From positions 62,001-126,000 of the forward strand of contig VFIW01000057.1 of the NCBI GenBank assembly GCA_006386115.1: a stretch of DNA of 64,000 nucleotides, in the 5' to 3' direction. This stretch comes from Globisporangium splendens. Taxonomy: Eukaryota; Oomycota; Peronosporomycetes; Pythiales; Pythiaceae. A program made the position numbers and the translations under genes. The notes beneath the pieces were generated by a model. That model saw only the letters and a list, made by a program, of their open reading frames with translations. It was not told where the DNA came from and did no database searches. Within the stretch, counting starts at the first letter, position 1, and each line of letters opens with the position of its first letter. Positions 33,592 through 44,817 of this stretch are shown in pieces.

Positions 33592-35763
33592 ATGACGGTC
33601 GGCGCTTCCCTGGCTAAAGGCGACGATGGATCCGCGGTGCGCCAGACACGACGAGACGAGAGCGGCGCGTCCGCCCTTGCTGGTCACCGAGATGGACCAT
33701 ACCAGTTGGAGGATGGAGCTCAGCGGCAACTCGGCATCACGCCTGCGAGCAGCACGACAGCGCATTACCACGTGAAAAGCACGACGACAGCGAATGCGGC
33801 AGGGGACGTGTTTGGTGTGGGCATCCATATTGAATTAAATCCTGCCAATGCATCGGTACTCCATGTTGGCAACGACGGGTACAACCAAGAAGCGCGACTT
33901 GAAAGTCACAGGCAACAGCGGAGGAGAAAGGAGCAAAAGACCCACAGAGTCACGCTCTTCAGCGCCCAGCACATTGGACTACTGGTTTCGCTCATGTTTG
34001 CGAGTCTGCTGACGTCCGTACTAAAGCGCGGCCTGCTGCCGGTGATGAAAGCCGAGCTGAGGCTGCAGCACGCGCAGCTCGACGCCGCGCAGATCCTGCT
34101 CACGCTACCCTGGGCGTGCAGCTTCATCGTGGGCTTCTGCTCGGACGTGTTCCCGATCTTTGGATGCTACCGCAAGTCGTACATGATCCTCGGCTGGGTG
34201 CTCACGTCGCTCGCGCTGTTCGCGCTGGCGTTCGTCAACTACATCCGCGAGTACGATCTGCGCATCCAGCGCGACGACGCGACGCTGGGTGAGACCGAGC
34301 GCACGAACACCGTCAACATCTACGTGTTTTTGTTGGGGCTCGCAGCCTTTGGCGGCATCCTGAGTGTGATCGTCGCCGAGATCTACGTCATCCAGCAATC
34401 GCGGCGCGAATCGATGCAGGAGCGCGGCCATTTGGCCGGGACGTTTCTCCTGACACAGTTCGGCTTTGAAATGGCAGGCCAGTTTATCACGAGCGTAGTC
34501 ATCTTCCGGACCACACGACTCGGGTTCGTGCCGCTGTATTCGTTCCGGAGCATCGTGCTCTTTCTCGTGCTGTTTGCGCTCGTGCCGATCCCGGTGCTGC
34601 TGTGTTTCTTTAAGGAACGATCGGGCGAAGCCGACGAGCGACAACAACAGGACTCAGAGAGTAAAGAAGTGCCTTATTTGGAAAAGATGGAGGACAAGCA
34701 AAGCGCAACCATCATGCGCAAATTGGGCTACAAGGACAAGCGCGCGAGTGTGTTTGCGACCAACGACGACTTCAACGACGATGAACATGGCGTGGCGGTT
34801 CTAGGAGCGAGCCGATTCCAGATCGACGTAGCTGCTCGTGACGATGACAACGAAACGAGTGGTCGTCGTGGCACGGTCTCCGTTGTCAAAGATCACCTCT
34901 CCATGGTCTGGACCACGCTCCAGCAGGAAGCGACGTGGCACATTGTGCGCTTTCTCGTCGTGTTCACCTTTTGCACCGAGTTCACGCTGAACTACCCGCA
35001 TGAACTGCTCGATACCTGGTGCGCGATCTCGCTCAAAATGGAGTCGTCGGGCAAGACACTCGCCGAAGCCATGTACTTTCTCGCCGCGTACGTCTGGAAG
35101 ATGCTGTGCATCAATGGCAACTGGCGCGTGATGCTCGGATCGACGTTGCTCGGCGTGTTCCTGGTGCCGCAGTGCATGTATTTTCTGCTCGTGACGTTCG
35201 ACGTGACGCGAAATCCCGACATGTACGTCGTGGTCAAGTCGCTTCGGGGTTTCATCCGCGGCATAATCATCGTGATCGAAGCCGCGGTGACCATCGAGAT
35301 TGCCCCGCGCGGTGGCGAAGGCGCAACATTCGGTATGATCGTCTCGATCGGCACGGTCATGCGCTTGCTCGCGACGACGGGCTCCAATATTCTCGGAAAT
35401 GCCTTCGACAGCAGCAGTGACACGGACAGTTCGAAAGCTGCCGCGAATTTCGGCGCGTCCGACGGAGCCAACTCGCGAAATAGTAGTCTGAGTGCCATCG
35501 CATCGGATACGTCGACCGTCCGGCACCGCGTCATGGTCGCGCTGCTCGTGTGCTACGGGGTTCGGCTGCTGGGGGTGTTCGGGCTGGCATTCCTGCCTCG
35601 CCAGAAGAAAGAGTTCCAGCGGATGCTGCGTTACGGAGCATTCCCACTGAGACGAGCCCACGCTTGGTCCACGATCGCGTTGCTGCTGGGCTCTCTTGCA
35701 TTTGTCGTAGTAGTCAATACCTGGATCGTTGTACCGCGCAGCAGCATTGGCATCACAGATTGA
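33592..35763 (+). CDS. BT1-family (folate/biopterin) transporter
   Basis: Single exon. The Met at 33592 gives 723 residues; an in-frame Met at 33520 would add 24. A hydrophilic N-terminus of about 130 residues precedes the first membrane segment (HIGLLVSLMFASLLTSVL). The helix-loop pattern, with LLTLPWACSFIVGFCSDVFPIFGCYRK-type sequence after helix 2, fits the BT1/FBT branch of the major facilitator superfamily. This family transports folates, pterins or S-adenosylmethionine in trypanosomatids, and is expanded in oomycetes. A charged cytoplasmic loop of about 120 residues separates the two halves. The substrate cannot be predicted. Confidence 0.85.
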   Translation: MTVGASLAKGDDGSAVRQTRRDESGASALAGHRDGPYQLEDGAQRQLGITPASSTTAHYHVKSTTTANAAGDVFGVGIHIELNPANASVLHVGNDGYNQEARLESHRQQRRRKEQKTHRVTLFSAQHIGLLVSLMFASLLTSVLKRGLLPVMKAELRLQHAQLDAAQILLTLPWACSFIVGFCSDVFPIFGCYRKSYMILGWVLTSLALFALAFVNYIREYDLRIQRDDATLGETERTNTVNIYVFLLGLAAFGGILSVIVAEIYVIQQSRRESMQERGHLAGTFLLTQFGFEMAGQFITSVVIFRTTRLGFVPLYSFRSIVLFLVLFALVPIPVLLCFFKERSGEADERQQQDSESKEVPYLEKMEDKQSATIMRKLGYKDKRASVFATNDDFNDDEHGVAVLGASRFQIDVAARDDDNETSGRRGTVSVVKDHLSMVWTTLQQEATWHIVRFLVVFTFCTEFTLNYPHELLDTWCAISLKMESSGKTLAEAMYFLAAYVWKMLCINGNWRVMLGSTLLGVFLVPQCMYFLLVTFDVTRNPDMYVVVKSLRGFIRGIIIVIEAAVTIEIAPRGGEGATFGMIVSIGTVMRLLATTGSNILGNAFDSSSDTDSSKAAANFGASDGANSRNSSLSAIASDTSTVRHRVMVALLVCYGVRLLGVFGLAFLPRQKKEFQRMLRYGAFPLRRAHAWSTIALLLGSLAFVVVVNTWIVVPRSSIGITD

Positions 35764-35854
35764 CACGAGCTCCCCTCCGCGTTCTCTTGATGTTGTGTGT
35801 TTATTTACTTTACCTCAATACTTAGTTCACGAATTGCTGCCACTTGCAATTCTT

Positions 35855-37316
35855 CTACAATACACCGCTTTCATCCTCGTCGTCGCTCAAGTCAATGCCG
35901 AATAGTGAATCGCGTCGTCGGGGCCCTCTCCGTGTTGTCCTCGACCCAGAGTTCTGACTGGAGGACGTGGACACCGAGGCACTGCCAACGCTCCCGTCCG
36001 CCATCACGTGGGTGTCGCTATCGTCGTCGCCATCACTGCTGTCGTCATCGTCATCGTCCTCTGAAGGCGCCGAGGCGGACGTGTCCAGGAACTCAACGTA
36101 CCCCACAGCTGAGAATGCCCTTGACCCGCCTGCAAGCATCTGCTGTTCCCGTCCGATGAGCTCGTTTCGAAGCGCGTGCCAGCCCACGAGAGAGAGCTGA
36201 CGACCGCCGCTGCTACCACCACCACTGATTGCCGCGTCTGCGATCGCCACCGACGCCGCCGTCGGGTGCGGGTCCTCGTCGATGCTGCTGCTCATCTCGC
36301 TGCTGCTGCTACTGCTGAAGGACTCGCTCGAGTTGCTACTGATGACGCTCGACGATGCGCGCGCACCGCCTTCAAAGTTGAAGATGTCGTCGATCTCTTG
36401 CGTGAGATGGCGTTGTTTCCTTCTCCGAGACACAAACAGCGCGGCCGCGAGCACGCCGACCATGGGGACGCCGACGATCCACGTGATGTTGGCGTCAGCG
36501 TTCAGGAACGAGCTGTTCTCGAGCGAACTCGCTTGGTTCGACGACCCCGCGGGGCCGTACTGCGGTTTGCCGTTGCACATCAAGCCGCCCAGGAGCTCTG
36601 TGCGCACGGGCGACTCGCAGACCGCGACACAGACGCACTTGTTGCGACCGTAGCAGAAATTGGAGTTCGTGGCATTTGACTGGTTGTCGATGGCGTCAGC
36701 GAGCTCGTGCTTCTTGCAGTGCTTGCAGATCGGGTCCGTGGCGTTGCAATACTTGACGCCGGGTCCAGCCGGGAAATACAGCGGCACCTGGTTCGGATTG
36801 CTCTGGGTGCTCGTCGCATTGTTGGACGCGTTGCCTTTGCGGAAATCCAGCGTCTTGGTCGTGCCGAATTTCGCCGTCGCGAGTGCCTGGCACCGGCCAT
36901 TCGGGTTGATATAGCAGCCCTGCACAGCACGCACAAATATCAATTCCCCATAGCCGACATCCATACACACAAACAGGAGCAGCTAACATGTATAAACGTA
37001 CGCGGCCTTTGTAGACGACACCCTCGTTCAGACAATCGTAGCAGGATCTGTATTCAGCGCATCCGTCGGCGTCTGGCGGGTAAAACTCGCAGGGAAAGTC
37101 TCTGGTCCATCCGGGATCGTTGCCGACGGTCTCGGGGTCGTACGAATACGAAGAGGACGACGACGACGACGAGGACGAGGACGACGAGAGCGATGCGGTC
37201 CATGAGCTACCGCTGCTAATTGACGCGGCGGAGGCGGCGCCGTCGGCGGACGAAGAAGACGACGACGACGCGTCCGTGTCCAGCGAGCCGTCGGACGACT
37301 TGGCGCCAGACGTCAT
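35855..37316 (-). CDS. Cys-rich membrane protein array, copy 1 (subgroup A)
   Basis: Exons 37002-37316 and 35855-36919 give 459 residues. A poly-Ser N-terminus leads into four Cys (PCEFY to SCYDCLN); exon 2 starts with GCYINPNGRC and adds the other ten framework Cys, including CYGRNKCVCVAVC. One membrane helix lies at about residues 250-268 and ends in SRRRKQR. The cytoplasmic part has a second poly-Ser tract, the family box RQLSLVGWHALRNELIGRE, and a very acidic Asp/Ser tail. No N-terminal signal peptide is seen. Met at 37325 is an alternative start three codons upstream. The position before the YC motif is GVKYC, so the N-glycan sequon of subgroups B and C is absent. Confidence 0.82.
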
Positions 37317-38655
37317 GATGCACACAGCTATGTCTGATATGTGTGGCTGAAATCCGCAATGGGTAGAGGCGCAATGCGCTTCCTGAAGCGCGGTCCTGAT
37401 CTGCCAGCAATGGAGAAGTTGGACACAGCGCGTGTATGGAAATGATAGTGCAGAATGGGGGGATGGAAGAGGAGTTGGGGCGTCTCTGATTTTATAAAGC
37501 AGGAGTACAGTGCCTACCGTAAAGTCAGACAGACTGACTGACGTGACAGTCGAAGTTCACAAAAATCCACTCCCGAGCATACTAAACTCTATACAAATGG
37601 GCAACACCAACAAAAACGTACATTTCGGACAGAGAGAGTCGCTGCCCCAAAGAAAAGCCAAAAGCGAAAAACAACGTTGCGTTTGTGTGGACAATCAAAT
37701 GAGAGAAAATATCGACTAACGAGATGAAGAAAGCGACCGAGCTGCTGTTGAACAGAACCCGAAATGGCTCCCGCATATAAAGTTGCACAGATCTTAAGGT
37801 TGTTGGTGTCGCATAGGTTGCTCGAATGTCATCTGAACGCGAGCAGATGCTGGACACGCGATTGCTAAGAAGCTGCCTCTTCCATTTGGCGGTAATGTGC
37901 ACGAAATGAAGCGTCAAGCGATTCTCACATGCGCATGACGACAGAACCCATTGTATTCTATCAGCAACACACCTCAAGTGTGCGGTCCGAGACACAGAGA
38001 CCCCTGACTAGGATTTGTCTTCCCCGCGGATAGTGACGTGACCCTCACGGGACGCAGACGAAGGTCTGACATCCCTCGTTGCGGCCGCTTTATGGGAAAA
38101 AGTACATGGTGGGATCGCGGCTCTGGTGCACAGCGCGTTCGCATCCTTTGTGGCTGTTGTTGCCTGTCATCATGCAATACTCCCTCCCTCACTGTGATCA
38201 CCATGGACCATGATGAAGTCAGCTCACAGAAAAACTGCGCTTTGCTCTTTCCAAGCTTCGCTGATTTTGAAATGGGGTCAAGCCAAGGACAACTCGGAAA
38301 ATATGATGAAGAGATTTTGCTTCTTAGCCATCTCCTCCGCCTGTACTTTGTTTATATCCACGCTACTGCACTTCGACATTTGCTCACATTCAATCTGCAC
38401 ACGTACTTCTCTCCATCCTATGCGTTAAATAGACACCATTTCCTCGTGTTCGTAGGTGCCCTCGTCGTCTCAAAATTCTCTGTCCTGCTGTTGATGCTCT
38501 TGCTCAGCGACTTTGCCGTCATTTCTTCCAAGCACAGGTTCTCCACTCTCTCAACCGTTGAGCCGATCATCTCATTCCCTCTGGAGCTTGCTTTGTTCAG
38601 AAACCTGTGAACCGATCCACAATAAATTATCTGCATCTCTCCTGTCTGCGCCTTC
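37317..38655. other. Intergenic, 1.3 kb
   Basis: Between array copies 1 and 2. The open frame at 38038-38610 (+, 190 codons) has scattered hydrophobic stretches but no domain and no family match, and is not called. Confidence 0.5.
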
Positions 38656-40098
38656 TCATAATGTCTCCATGTCATCCACGTCATCAAAGTCGTCAAAGTC
38701 GTCAAAGTCTGGTGCAGACGGCGCACTCGCCATCGCGCGGACAGAGAACACCATCGGCGCCGATGCCATCGACATGGATATAACTCCTGGCATTGCAGCC
38801 ATCGGAGCGGTCGGCACAGCATGATCAATCTCCGGCGCCGACGGCTCGATACCTAGAAACTGGACATGAGAGTGCTTCACAGGGGACACATTCTCCACAC
38901 CGGCGAGTCGCAGGCGCTCCTTGTTGATCAGTTCTTCGCGCATCGTTTGCCAGCCAAACAGGTTCAGAACTCTCGAGGCAGCAGTGGTTGAGGTCATTGT
39001 GACCATTGTCGTGCTCGATGGAGACGACCCTTGATCTGGCGTCGTGACCGCGTTCTCTGGACCAGAATCATTGCCATCCCCACTGCTGCCTTGGCGAGAT
39101 CTCGACATGGCGCGATTCCGCACCTTGAACACTGCCATTACAATGACTGCGACAATAGCAATGGCTCCAACAACAGCGAGGACAGTCGTGATTATGCTCA
39201 CTCCTTCAGCTTTGTCTGGCTTCTTGTTTTGTGCAGCCAGAGCCTTGGCGATGCAATCCTTTGCGTTTGGTGGTGGCCGGTCTCGTCGTTCTTCACACAC
39301 GGCGATGCACACGCACCCACGTTCACCGAGACAGTAAGCGCTCGGCGAATGGTTTGTGAGGTCGTCGATGAAATCCGCAAACACCGTTCGGCGGCACTTT
39401 TTGCACATGGCGTCGTTGGCTGAACAGTACTCCGCGTTCTCCGCCCTGAATTGGTATCGCTCGTCTTTTGGAGGAGGATAGGAGACCATATAAGACGACG
39501 ACGACGAAGATGACGACGACGAGGAACCGTGGCTACTTCCGCTGCTCTTGGTGTTAATGCTGCTGCTACCAAAGTCGCTCCCACCAGCCATCTTGAGTGC
39601 GAGTTCGTTCGACGAATAAAAGTGGCGGAAGTCCATGGACGCGTTGTACTTGCGATCTACCGACACGCAGCGGCCATACTCTGTCAGCATACACCCGAAC
39701 TTCTCGCCCTCGATCTGGTAATTCAGGCAATCGAAACACGATCGCGGCTCAGCACATTCCTTAAACTCGGAAGGGTAGAACGAGCACGATCCGGTCGTGC
39801 GACGGCGATGCAGGTACTCCTCGGGGGTCTCCTTGTTGCTGCCGCTGTTTCCTTTCGATTTCGAGCCGCAGTCGCTGCCCGACGGTCCATGGAACTTGTC
39901 GTTGCTGTCGTTGTCGCCCTGGTTGCTCGCGCGGAACGAGGACGAGCTGCTGCCGTCGGGTGGCGAGGACGGCGCCGCGGGCGCAGGTGCAGGCGAAGAC
40001 CAAGGCGCCGAGGTCGCCGGGACGGTCGTCGCCACGGGGAACGCGATGCTGTCGCTGCCGTCGGCCGACGTCGAGCCTGCGGACGCCGAGTCTGCCAT
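38656..40098 (-). CDS. Cys-rich membrane protein array, copy 2 (intronless, subgroup A)
   Basis: 480 residues from the Met at 40098; an upstream in-frame Met at 40197 would add 33 unlike residues. No intron, although copies 1 and 3 have one at the LN.../GC junction: here the two halves are fused directly (CLNYQIEGEKFGCMLTEYGRC). All 14 framework Cys are present, ending CLGERGCVCIAVC. A poly-Ser insert precedes the YC motif. One membrane helix (VVGAIAIVAVIVMAVF) is followed by basic residues and the box LNLFGWQTMREELINKERL. The tail carries two P-S-A-P tetrapeptides (IEPSAPEID and SAPSAPDFDD) and an FDD repeat (38681-38710). Loss of the intron suggests retro-copying or precise intron loss. Confidence 0.82.
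   Translation of the reverse strand: MADSASAGSTSADGSDSIAFPVATTVPATSAPWSSPAPAPAAPSSPPDGSSSSSFRASNQGDNDSNDKFHGPSGSDCGSKSKGNSGSNKETPEEYLHRRRTTGSCSFYPSEFKECAEPRSCFDCLNYQIEGEKFGCMLTEYGRCVSVDRKYNASMDFRHFYSSNELALKMAGGSDFGSSSINTKSSGSSHGSSSSSSSSSSSYMVSYPPPKDERYQFRAENAEYCSANDAMCKKCRRTVFADFIDDLTNHSPSAYCLGERGCVCIAVCEERRDRPPPNAKDCIAKALAAQNKKPDKAEGVSIITTVLAVVGAIAIVAVIVMAVFKVRNRAMSRSRQGSSGDGNDSGPENAVTTPDQGSSPSSTTMVTMTSTTAASRVLNLFGWQTMREELINKERLRLAGVENVSPVKHSHVQFLGIEPSAPEIDHAVPTAPMAAMPGVISMSMASAPMVFSVRAMASAPSAPDFDDFDDFDDVDDMETL
38681..38710. repeat. 9-bp coding tandem repeat (DFD units)
   Basis: Three to four near-perfect copies of a nine-base unit that encode the repeated Asp-Phe-Asp tail of array copy 2. 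Confidence 0.75.
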
Positions 40099-41780
40099 GT
40101 TCGTCCTGTCAATATTGCGTATGCGCAAGTGTATTGGACGTCGTGGGGAGGAATGAAATGGAGGATCAGGAATAGGGAGGAGACTGGCGCGAGGCAATGT
40201 ACTGTAGAGTATGGGGAAGCGCAGAGCGAGCCAGGCCAGCCCAGGTGGCGGGTGGCGAGGGGGTAGGGGAAAGAGACTTGGACGTTTTTTTTTTTCTCTC
40301 TCTCTTTCTTTCTCTCTTTTGAACTTCCCAGTGACAGGCCAGAACAGCCCACACGAAAAACTGAACAGCTGACACGCGCAGCCCTAGCCACACTTTGGAG
40401 AGTCGCTAATTTAATGAAGTGGTACATTTGACAGTTTCAAGAAACCGAGAAAAAGTCAGAACAGAACGATGAGCCTCTTTAAATTATGCATTTGGAAGAC
40501 TCAAGAAACTCGCAGAGAAGCCAGAACAATCATACTCTTTCAATTTATATATGAATGGTGCCAAACTAGCGCGTTCTTCTCGAAACGCGCGAGAAAGCTG
40601 CCTGTCGTCCCATACGCGTCGGAAAACACAGACGCTGCTGAATATTCTCCACATGGACACAACTCACTGAGCATTCAGGGCGAGGCAGCAACACAAGGAA
40701 AACGGCAACACATCCGCATGCATCTGCTCTGCTTGCCATCAGATTGCAAACAACCAGCAGATCGAGCGAGAAAGCAATCCATTTGACCAGGTGTCGCCGC
40801 CACGTCGTCTCTTCTATGACGCACACTCAGTACTTTGAACGGAAGCTACAAATTTTGAAGGTCGACAGTTTCAATTTCTTATACAATAATTGATCTGGGC
40901 TTTGTGCTGTCGCATTGGTTTATCTTTCACTCGTGTGAGCTTGAGTGTACTGAACTGCAGAACTTTCGCTGACCGATGCAGGCGCGATGACGACTGTTGA
41001 CATCGCTACCCTCACAGCAGGCAAATCGCCGCAGTCTTCCCATGTGACTACTGTGCGCGTGCAGTCTATGGGCGAGCGTATTATCCACGCCACAGCATGG
41101 ATTACCGTGCATTGCTCTCTGTCCATGCCTCCTCTCAATAATAGACCGTTTATGGTACTCGACTGCTTTGAAGGGACACATGTTTCTGGGTGCGGTCCTG
41201 TCAACAACTCGGAACAGCGTACCAGTCGCTGCATCCCATTTTTATGCATGCAATAATTTTCAAGGTACTCCTAAACAGCAAAACAGACCGTACATCATCA
41301 TTGAATGTGCAAAACATCAATGCATCTGATCTTGAAGGTTGCCACATTAACGATGGTTACTGTAGTGCGGCGTTCGCTGGTTGAGACTGCTTCCCCATCC
41401 CGTTGCACCTATCCACAGTCAACGACATGTCGCTCCCGCGGGTTTGTCCAAGCGCAGGGCTCTTATGCGCCGTTGTTTCCCATGAACGCGCTGTCTGTAT
41501 GTTTGCATGTGCATGCGGCGTGATCGTCGTGTTACGCAGCGCTTGAAGTCGCCGCTGGCATTTGGCAAAGCGTCGACGCAGACCAATCGAACGCGATACT
41601 CACACTGGCACTTGACTCCATTCGCTGGCTGAGTGTATACAATCGCCGCCGCTTCTGCAACCAAGCGATCCTCCCCCCCCCCCTCTGTACGACGCGCTCA
41701 ACATTTTTGGAGATCTCCCTCTTCCCTCTCAAATTAGAACTCGACTGACAGCCGCCCCCAGTCGCAGAAGAGGGAGAACG
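40099..41780. other. Intergenic between divergent array copies 2 and 3
   Basis: 1.7 kb between divergent start codons. It holds a long pyrimidine tract (40285-40320) and a C-homopolymer (41672-41683) about 100 bp upstream of copy 3. No gene recognised. Confidence 0.6.
40285..40320. repeat. T/CT-rich pyrimidine tract
   Basis: A T-run followed by CT and TTTC repeats, about 190 bp upstream of the copy 2 start codon. Confidence 0.75.
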
Positions 41781-43005
41781 ATGGAACGTGTCGCTGTCCC
41801 GCGCGGCTCTCGTGTGCGGAAGCTCGCTGCGTCGTCCTCGTCCACGTCCTCATCGTCGTCGTCGTCGTCTGCTTCGCTGGTGGCCGCGTCGTCGGCATCG
41901 CGCCTCCACGATGCTGATGACGACGGAAGCCTCGGTGAGTACAAAGCGGGCGGGACGTGCTCGTACTATGCGCCCAACTCGGAGAATGGCTGTAGCACTC
42001 CGCGGCAGTGCTTCGACTGCCTCAACTTCCAGGTCGCGACAGAAACAGCGGTGCGTTCCTAACATATCCCCTTTGTCGCATTTTTGAGAGTGCCATTTGA
42101 CGAACATGCGTCTCCCTTTCTTTCTTTTTCTGCAGGGATGCATGATCAACGTGATCGGCAAATGCGTCTCTGTGACGGGCAACTACGACCCTGCGGACGA
42201 CTACACGAGGGGCGTTGCGGACAACGCGAACGGCACCAGCACTACCAGCAGCGGCAGCGACAGTTTTGGAAACTACACCGACAACCCAGGACTGCACTTC
42301 CGCGCGGACAGCGTCGACTACTGCGGTCTCACGGACACCGCGTGCGCCGCGTGTCGGACTGCGTTTGTAGAGGCCTCGAATAGTCCCAACTCAAAGAAGC
42401 GGACGACGTTCTGCTACGGCAGCGGGGGCTGCGTGTGCATCGCTGCGTGCGAATCCACGCGATGGTCCGAGGTCGTGGGCGGGAAGCAGTGCCCGACGGC
42501 GGCCCCCACGGTCGTGCTGCCGCCACCGCCACCGCCGCCGCACGGCATGCAGGGATGGGAGATCACGCTGATCGTCATCGCCGTGCTGCTCGCGACCCTC
42601 ATCGGCGTGATCCTGTTTAAGCGCAACCAGAACGACAACCTGCCTATGTGGATCACGCGGATCGTCAAGAAATACCGAAAGTCCCCCGAGCAAGCCCCAC
42701 AAGTCAGCGACCACGACGGCGAGGCGACTGGCACCCCAACGGGCTCAGCATCGCCGCAGTCGTCCAGGAATCGTGCGATCGGAGGACCCAAGCGCGAAGG
42801 ACTGAGTCTCTTTGGTTGGCGGACGATGCGCGAGGAGCTCATCGACAATGAGAACAACAAGCTGGCGATCTTGGAGGAGCGGTCGCCGCAGTCTGGATTC
42901 GTTCAGTTTGCCGACACGACGCCCTCGGCACCAGCGTTTGAGGACGAGCACGCAGACACGCCTGCAGCTGCCGCTCGCCCCACAGCACCATCGATCGATA
43001 TGTAG
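41781..43005 (+). CDS. Cys-rich membrane protein array, copy 3 (subgroup A, inverted)
   Basis: Exons 41781-42050 and 42136-43005 give 379 residues. This is the only intact family copy on the + strand. The N-terminus is basic then poly-Ser. Cys framework: TCSYY, RQCFDCLN, GCMINVIGKC, YCGLTDTACAAC, CYGSGGCVCIAAC and a last Cys before the helix. The membrane helix (ITLIVIAVLLATLIGVILF) follows a poly-Pro stretch. The cytoplasmic box is GLSLFGWRTMREELIDNE. Near the C-terminus VQFADTTPSAPAFED contains a PSAP motif that is nearly repeated in the small + strand gene at 52681. The junction between exons is phase 0, directly before the GC of GCMIN. Confidence 0.85.
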
Positions 43006-43243
43006 CCCTACGGTCTCTGATAGACACATTCTCCACCTCCCGAGAAGCGAGATCCGATCCACAAAAGCTCGCAGTTTGCGAGAATAAGGTGGAAGTAACA
43101 CCAATTAATTATTACCGTATCATATTACACCGGGCATGCTCTCTTCTCCCCGTCATAAATCCACCAAAATGTTGGCAGTCTTCGCCGAGCTGATATGAGC
43201 AATCACCAGGTCACTTTGGGTAGAACAAACGAATAGAATTGGG

Positions 43244-44437
43244 TCACAGAGGCGTGCTTGCTGGCTGCTGTCGATGCAGTTGACTGGGGGATTCCGGACG
43301 GAATCCTTCGCCGATTTCGACGGCGATGCGCGGCGCCACAGCGCTCAGGATCGGTGTTGGTGTCTGCTCATTTCCTTCTCCTTGTTCGCTTTCGCGCAGC
43401 TCCAGTTTCTCTCGCTCGTCCTCGATCAGGCGCTCTCGGAACGCCGCCCACCCTGAAAGCGCCAGCAGCGGTCCGAAGCGCGGCTCGCTTCGTACCAGTG
43501 GTGGTCGGCGGCGGCGTCGGAGTGTCCAGTCGGATGCTTGGACTCGAGATGCTGTTTGAGGATAAAGACCATAGCACGTGGAGTTTCGTTAGCATATTGA
43601 GCGTCGCTTCAGTGCCGTTCAACAGAATCACAACGTACGGTCAATGGGTTTGCATCTATTGGAGATGCACCGCGTGATTTGCATGAGCACGACAGCGACG
43701 AGCCCCGCAATGAACACGTAGATCACGATATCGAGTCCGCCCACTCTGTTGTTGGTCTGCGCAACGTTCGTTGTCGATGAACCCGGTCCCGGCGTTGGTG
43801 ACACACTGCCAACCGGTATGGGCAAGGACGAAGTTGCTCGACACGTTGTGACATAGCCTGCTGCTTCAAACTGAGTCGCAACGTACATCTCTCTCAGCTC
43901 GCAGTAGGCGAGACACACGCAACCACCTGCTCCAGTGCACGATAGCGCCGTTCCATTCTCACGGCCCAGCGCCGTCGCGATGCCGAGACTTCCCGATTCG
44001 TATTCACTGATCCAGGTCGCGCGACACGCAGCGCACACTTGGTCGTTTGAATCACAGTACGACGCATTCGCGGACGCGTAGATAGCGAGACTTTCTGGCA
44101 CATCTTGTGACGACGACGACGCATTCTGGAGTGCCGCCTGCACGCGCTCCGCTTCGTCTTGGGTCACACACGTGCCATACGGGCTGATCGCGCACTACAA
44201 GTCGCTCAAATAAAGAGTCAATTCTCTCATGAGGAAAGCACTCGCAATCACTGTCAGATTACGCACCTGGTCGCCCGAGACGAGCAGCTCGTTCAGACAC
44301 GCCAAGCAGCTTCGCTTGGTCCTCCTCGCGCCGTTTCTGGCGCACGTGCACGTCGCGTCCGTCTGACTCGACACCCGCTTTGCGGTACTGCCGACATTGC
44401 TGCTGCCGCTGGACGAGGCGCTTCCGCTCGCCGCCAT
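43244..44437 (-). CDS. Cys-rich membrane protein array, copy 4 (subgroup B)
   Basis: Exons 44267-44437, 43639-44194 and 43244-43551 give 344 residues. This is the three-exon layout of subgroup B: exon 1 (Ser/Thr N-terminus, ATCTCAR, SCLACLN), exon 2 (CAISPYGTC, ANASYC, CTGAGGCVCLAYC, membrane helix), exon 3 (Arg-rich stretch, GPLLALSGWAAFRERLIEDE, then VEIGEGFRPESPSQL). Exon 2 ends after a basic CKPID turn, so the third exon is entirely cytoplasmic. The sequon N-A-S lies just before YC. No signal peptide is seen upstream of the Met. Confidence 0.85.
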
Positions 44438-44817
44438 TCTCTCGCTCGCGTGCTTCTATTGAAATTTGCGAGCATCAAGTCCTCAGAAGCAGGCGTCACT
44501 GACGATTTGCCAAACGCTCCTTGCATTCCTCTGCTTTAAGTTTATGATTGTGATGGATTCTCAGATTTCGAGCGCAAAACAGTACTTGTGCGGGAGACCG
44601 CGTTCACTCATTCCTTAGAAAGCGCATATGACATCCTTTGCAGATGGAGACAATATTAGACAGGTATCAAATGTTGAACTGAGTATTGGCATATTATCAC
44701 TTTATAGATTCCAGGCAACAGCTCGATTGACGCAACACACACACATTTATCCTAAGTTACATTGTTGTCCAGCCTTGGCGGACACATCTGAGCTCTTGAT
44801 TTCCACGGCGACTGCTC
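44438..44817. other. Intergenic, 380 bp
   Basis: Promoter side of copy 4 and 3' flank of copy 5. Nothing recognised. Confidence 0.5.

Noticed and set aside
38038..38610. 190-codon open frame on the + strand
   Set aside because: No domain, no introns, no homology to array members; composition looks like intergenic sequence.
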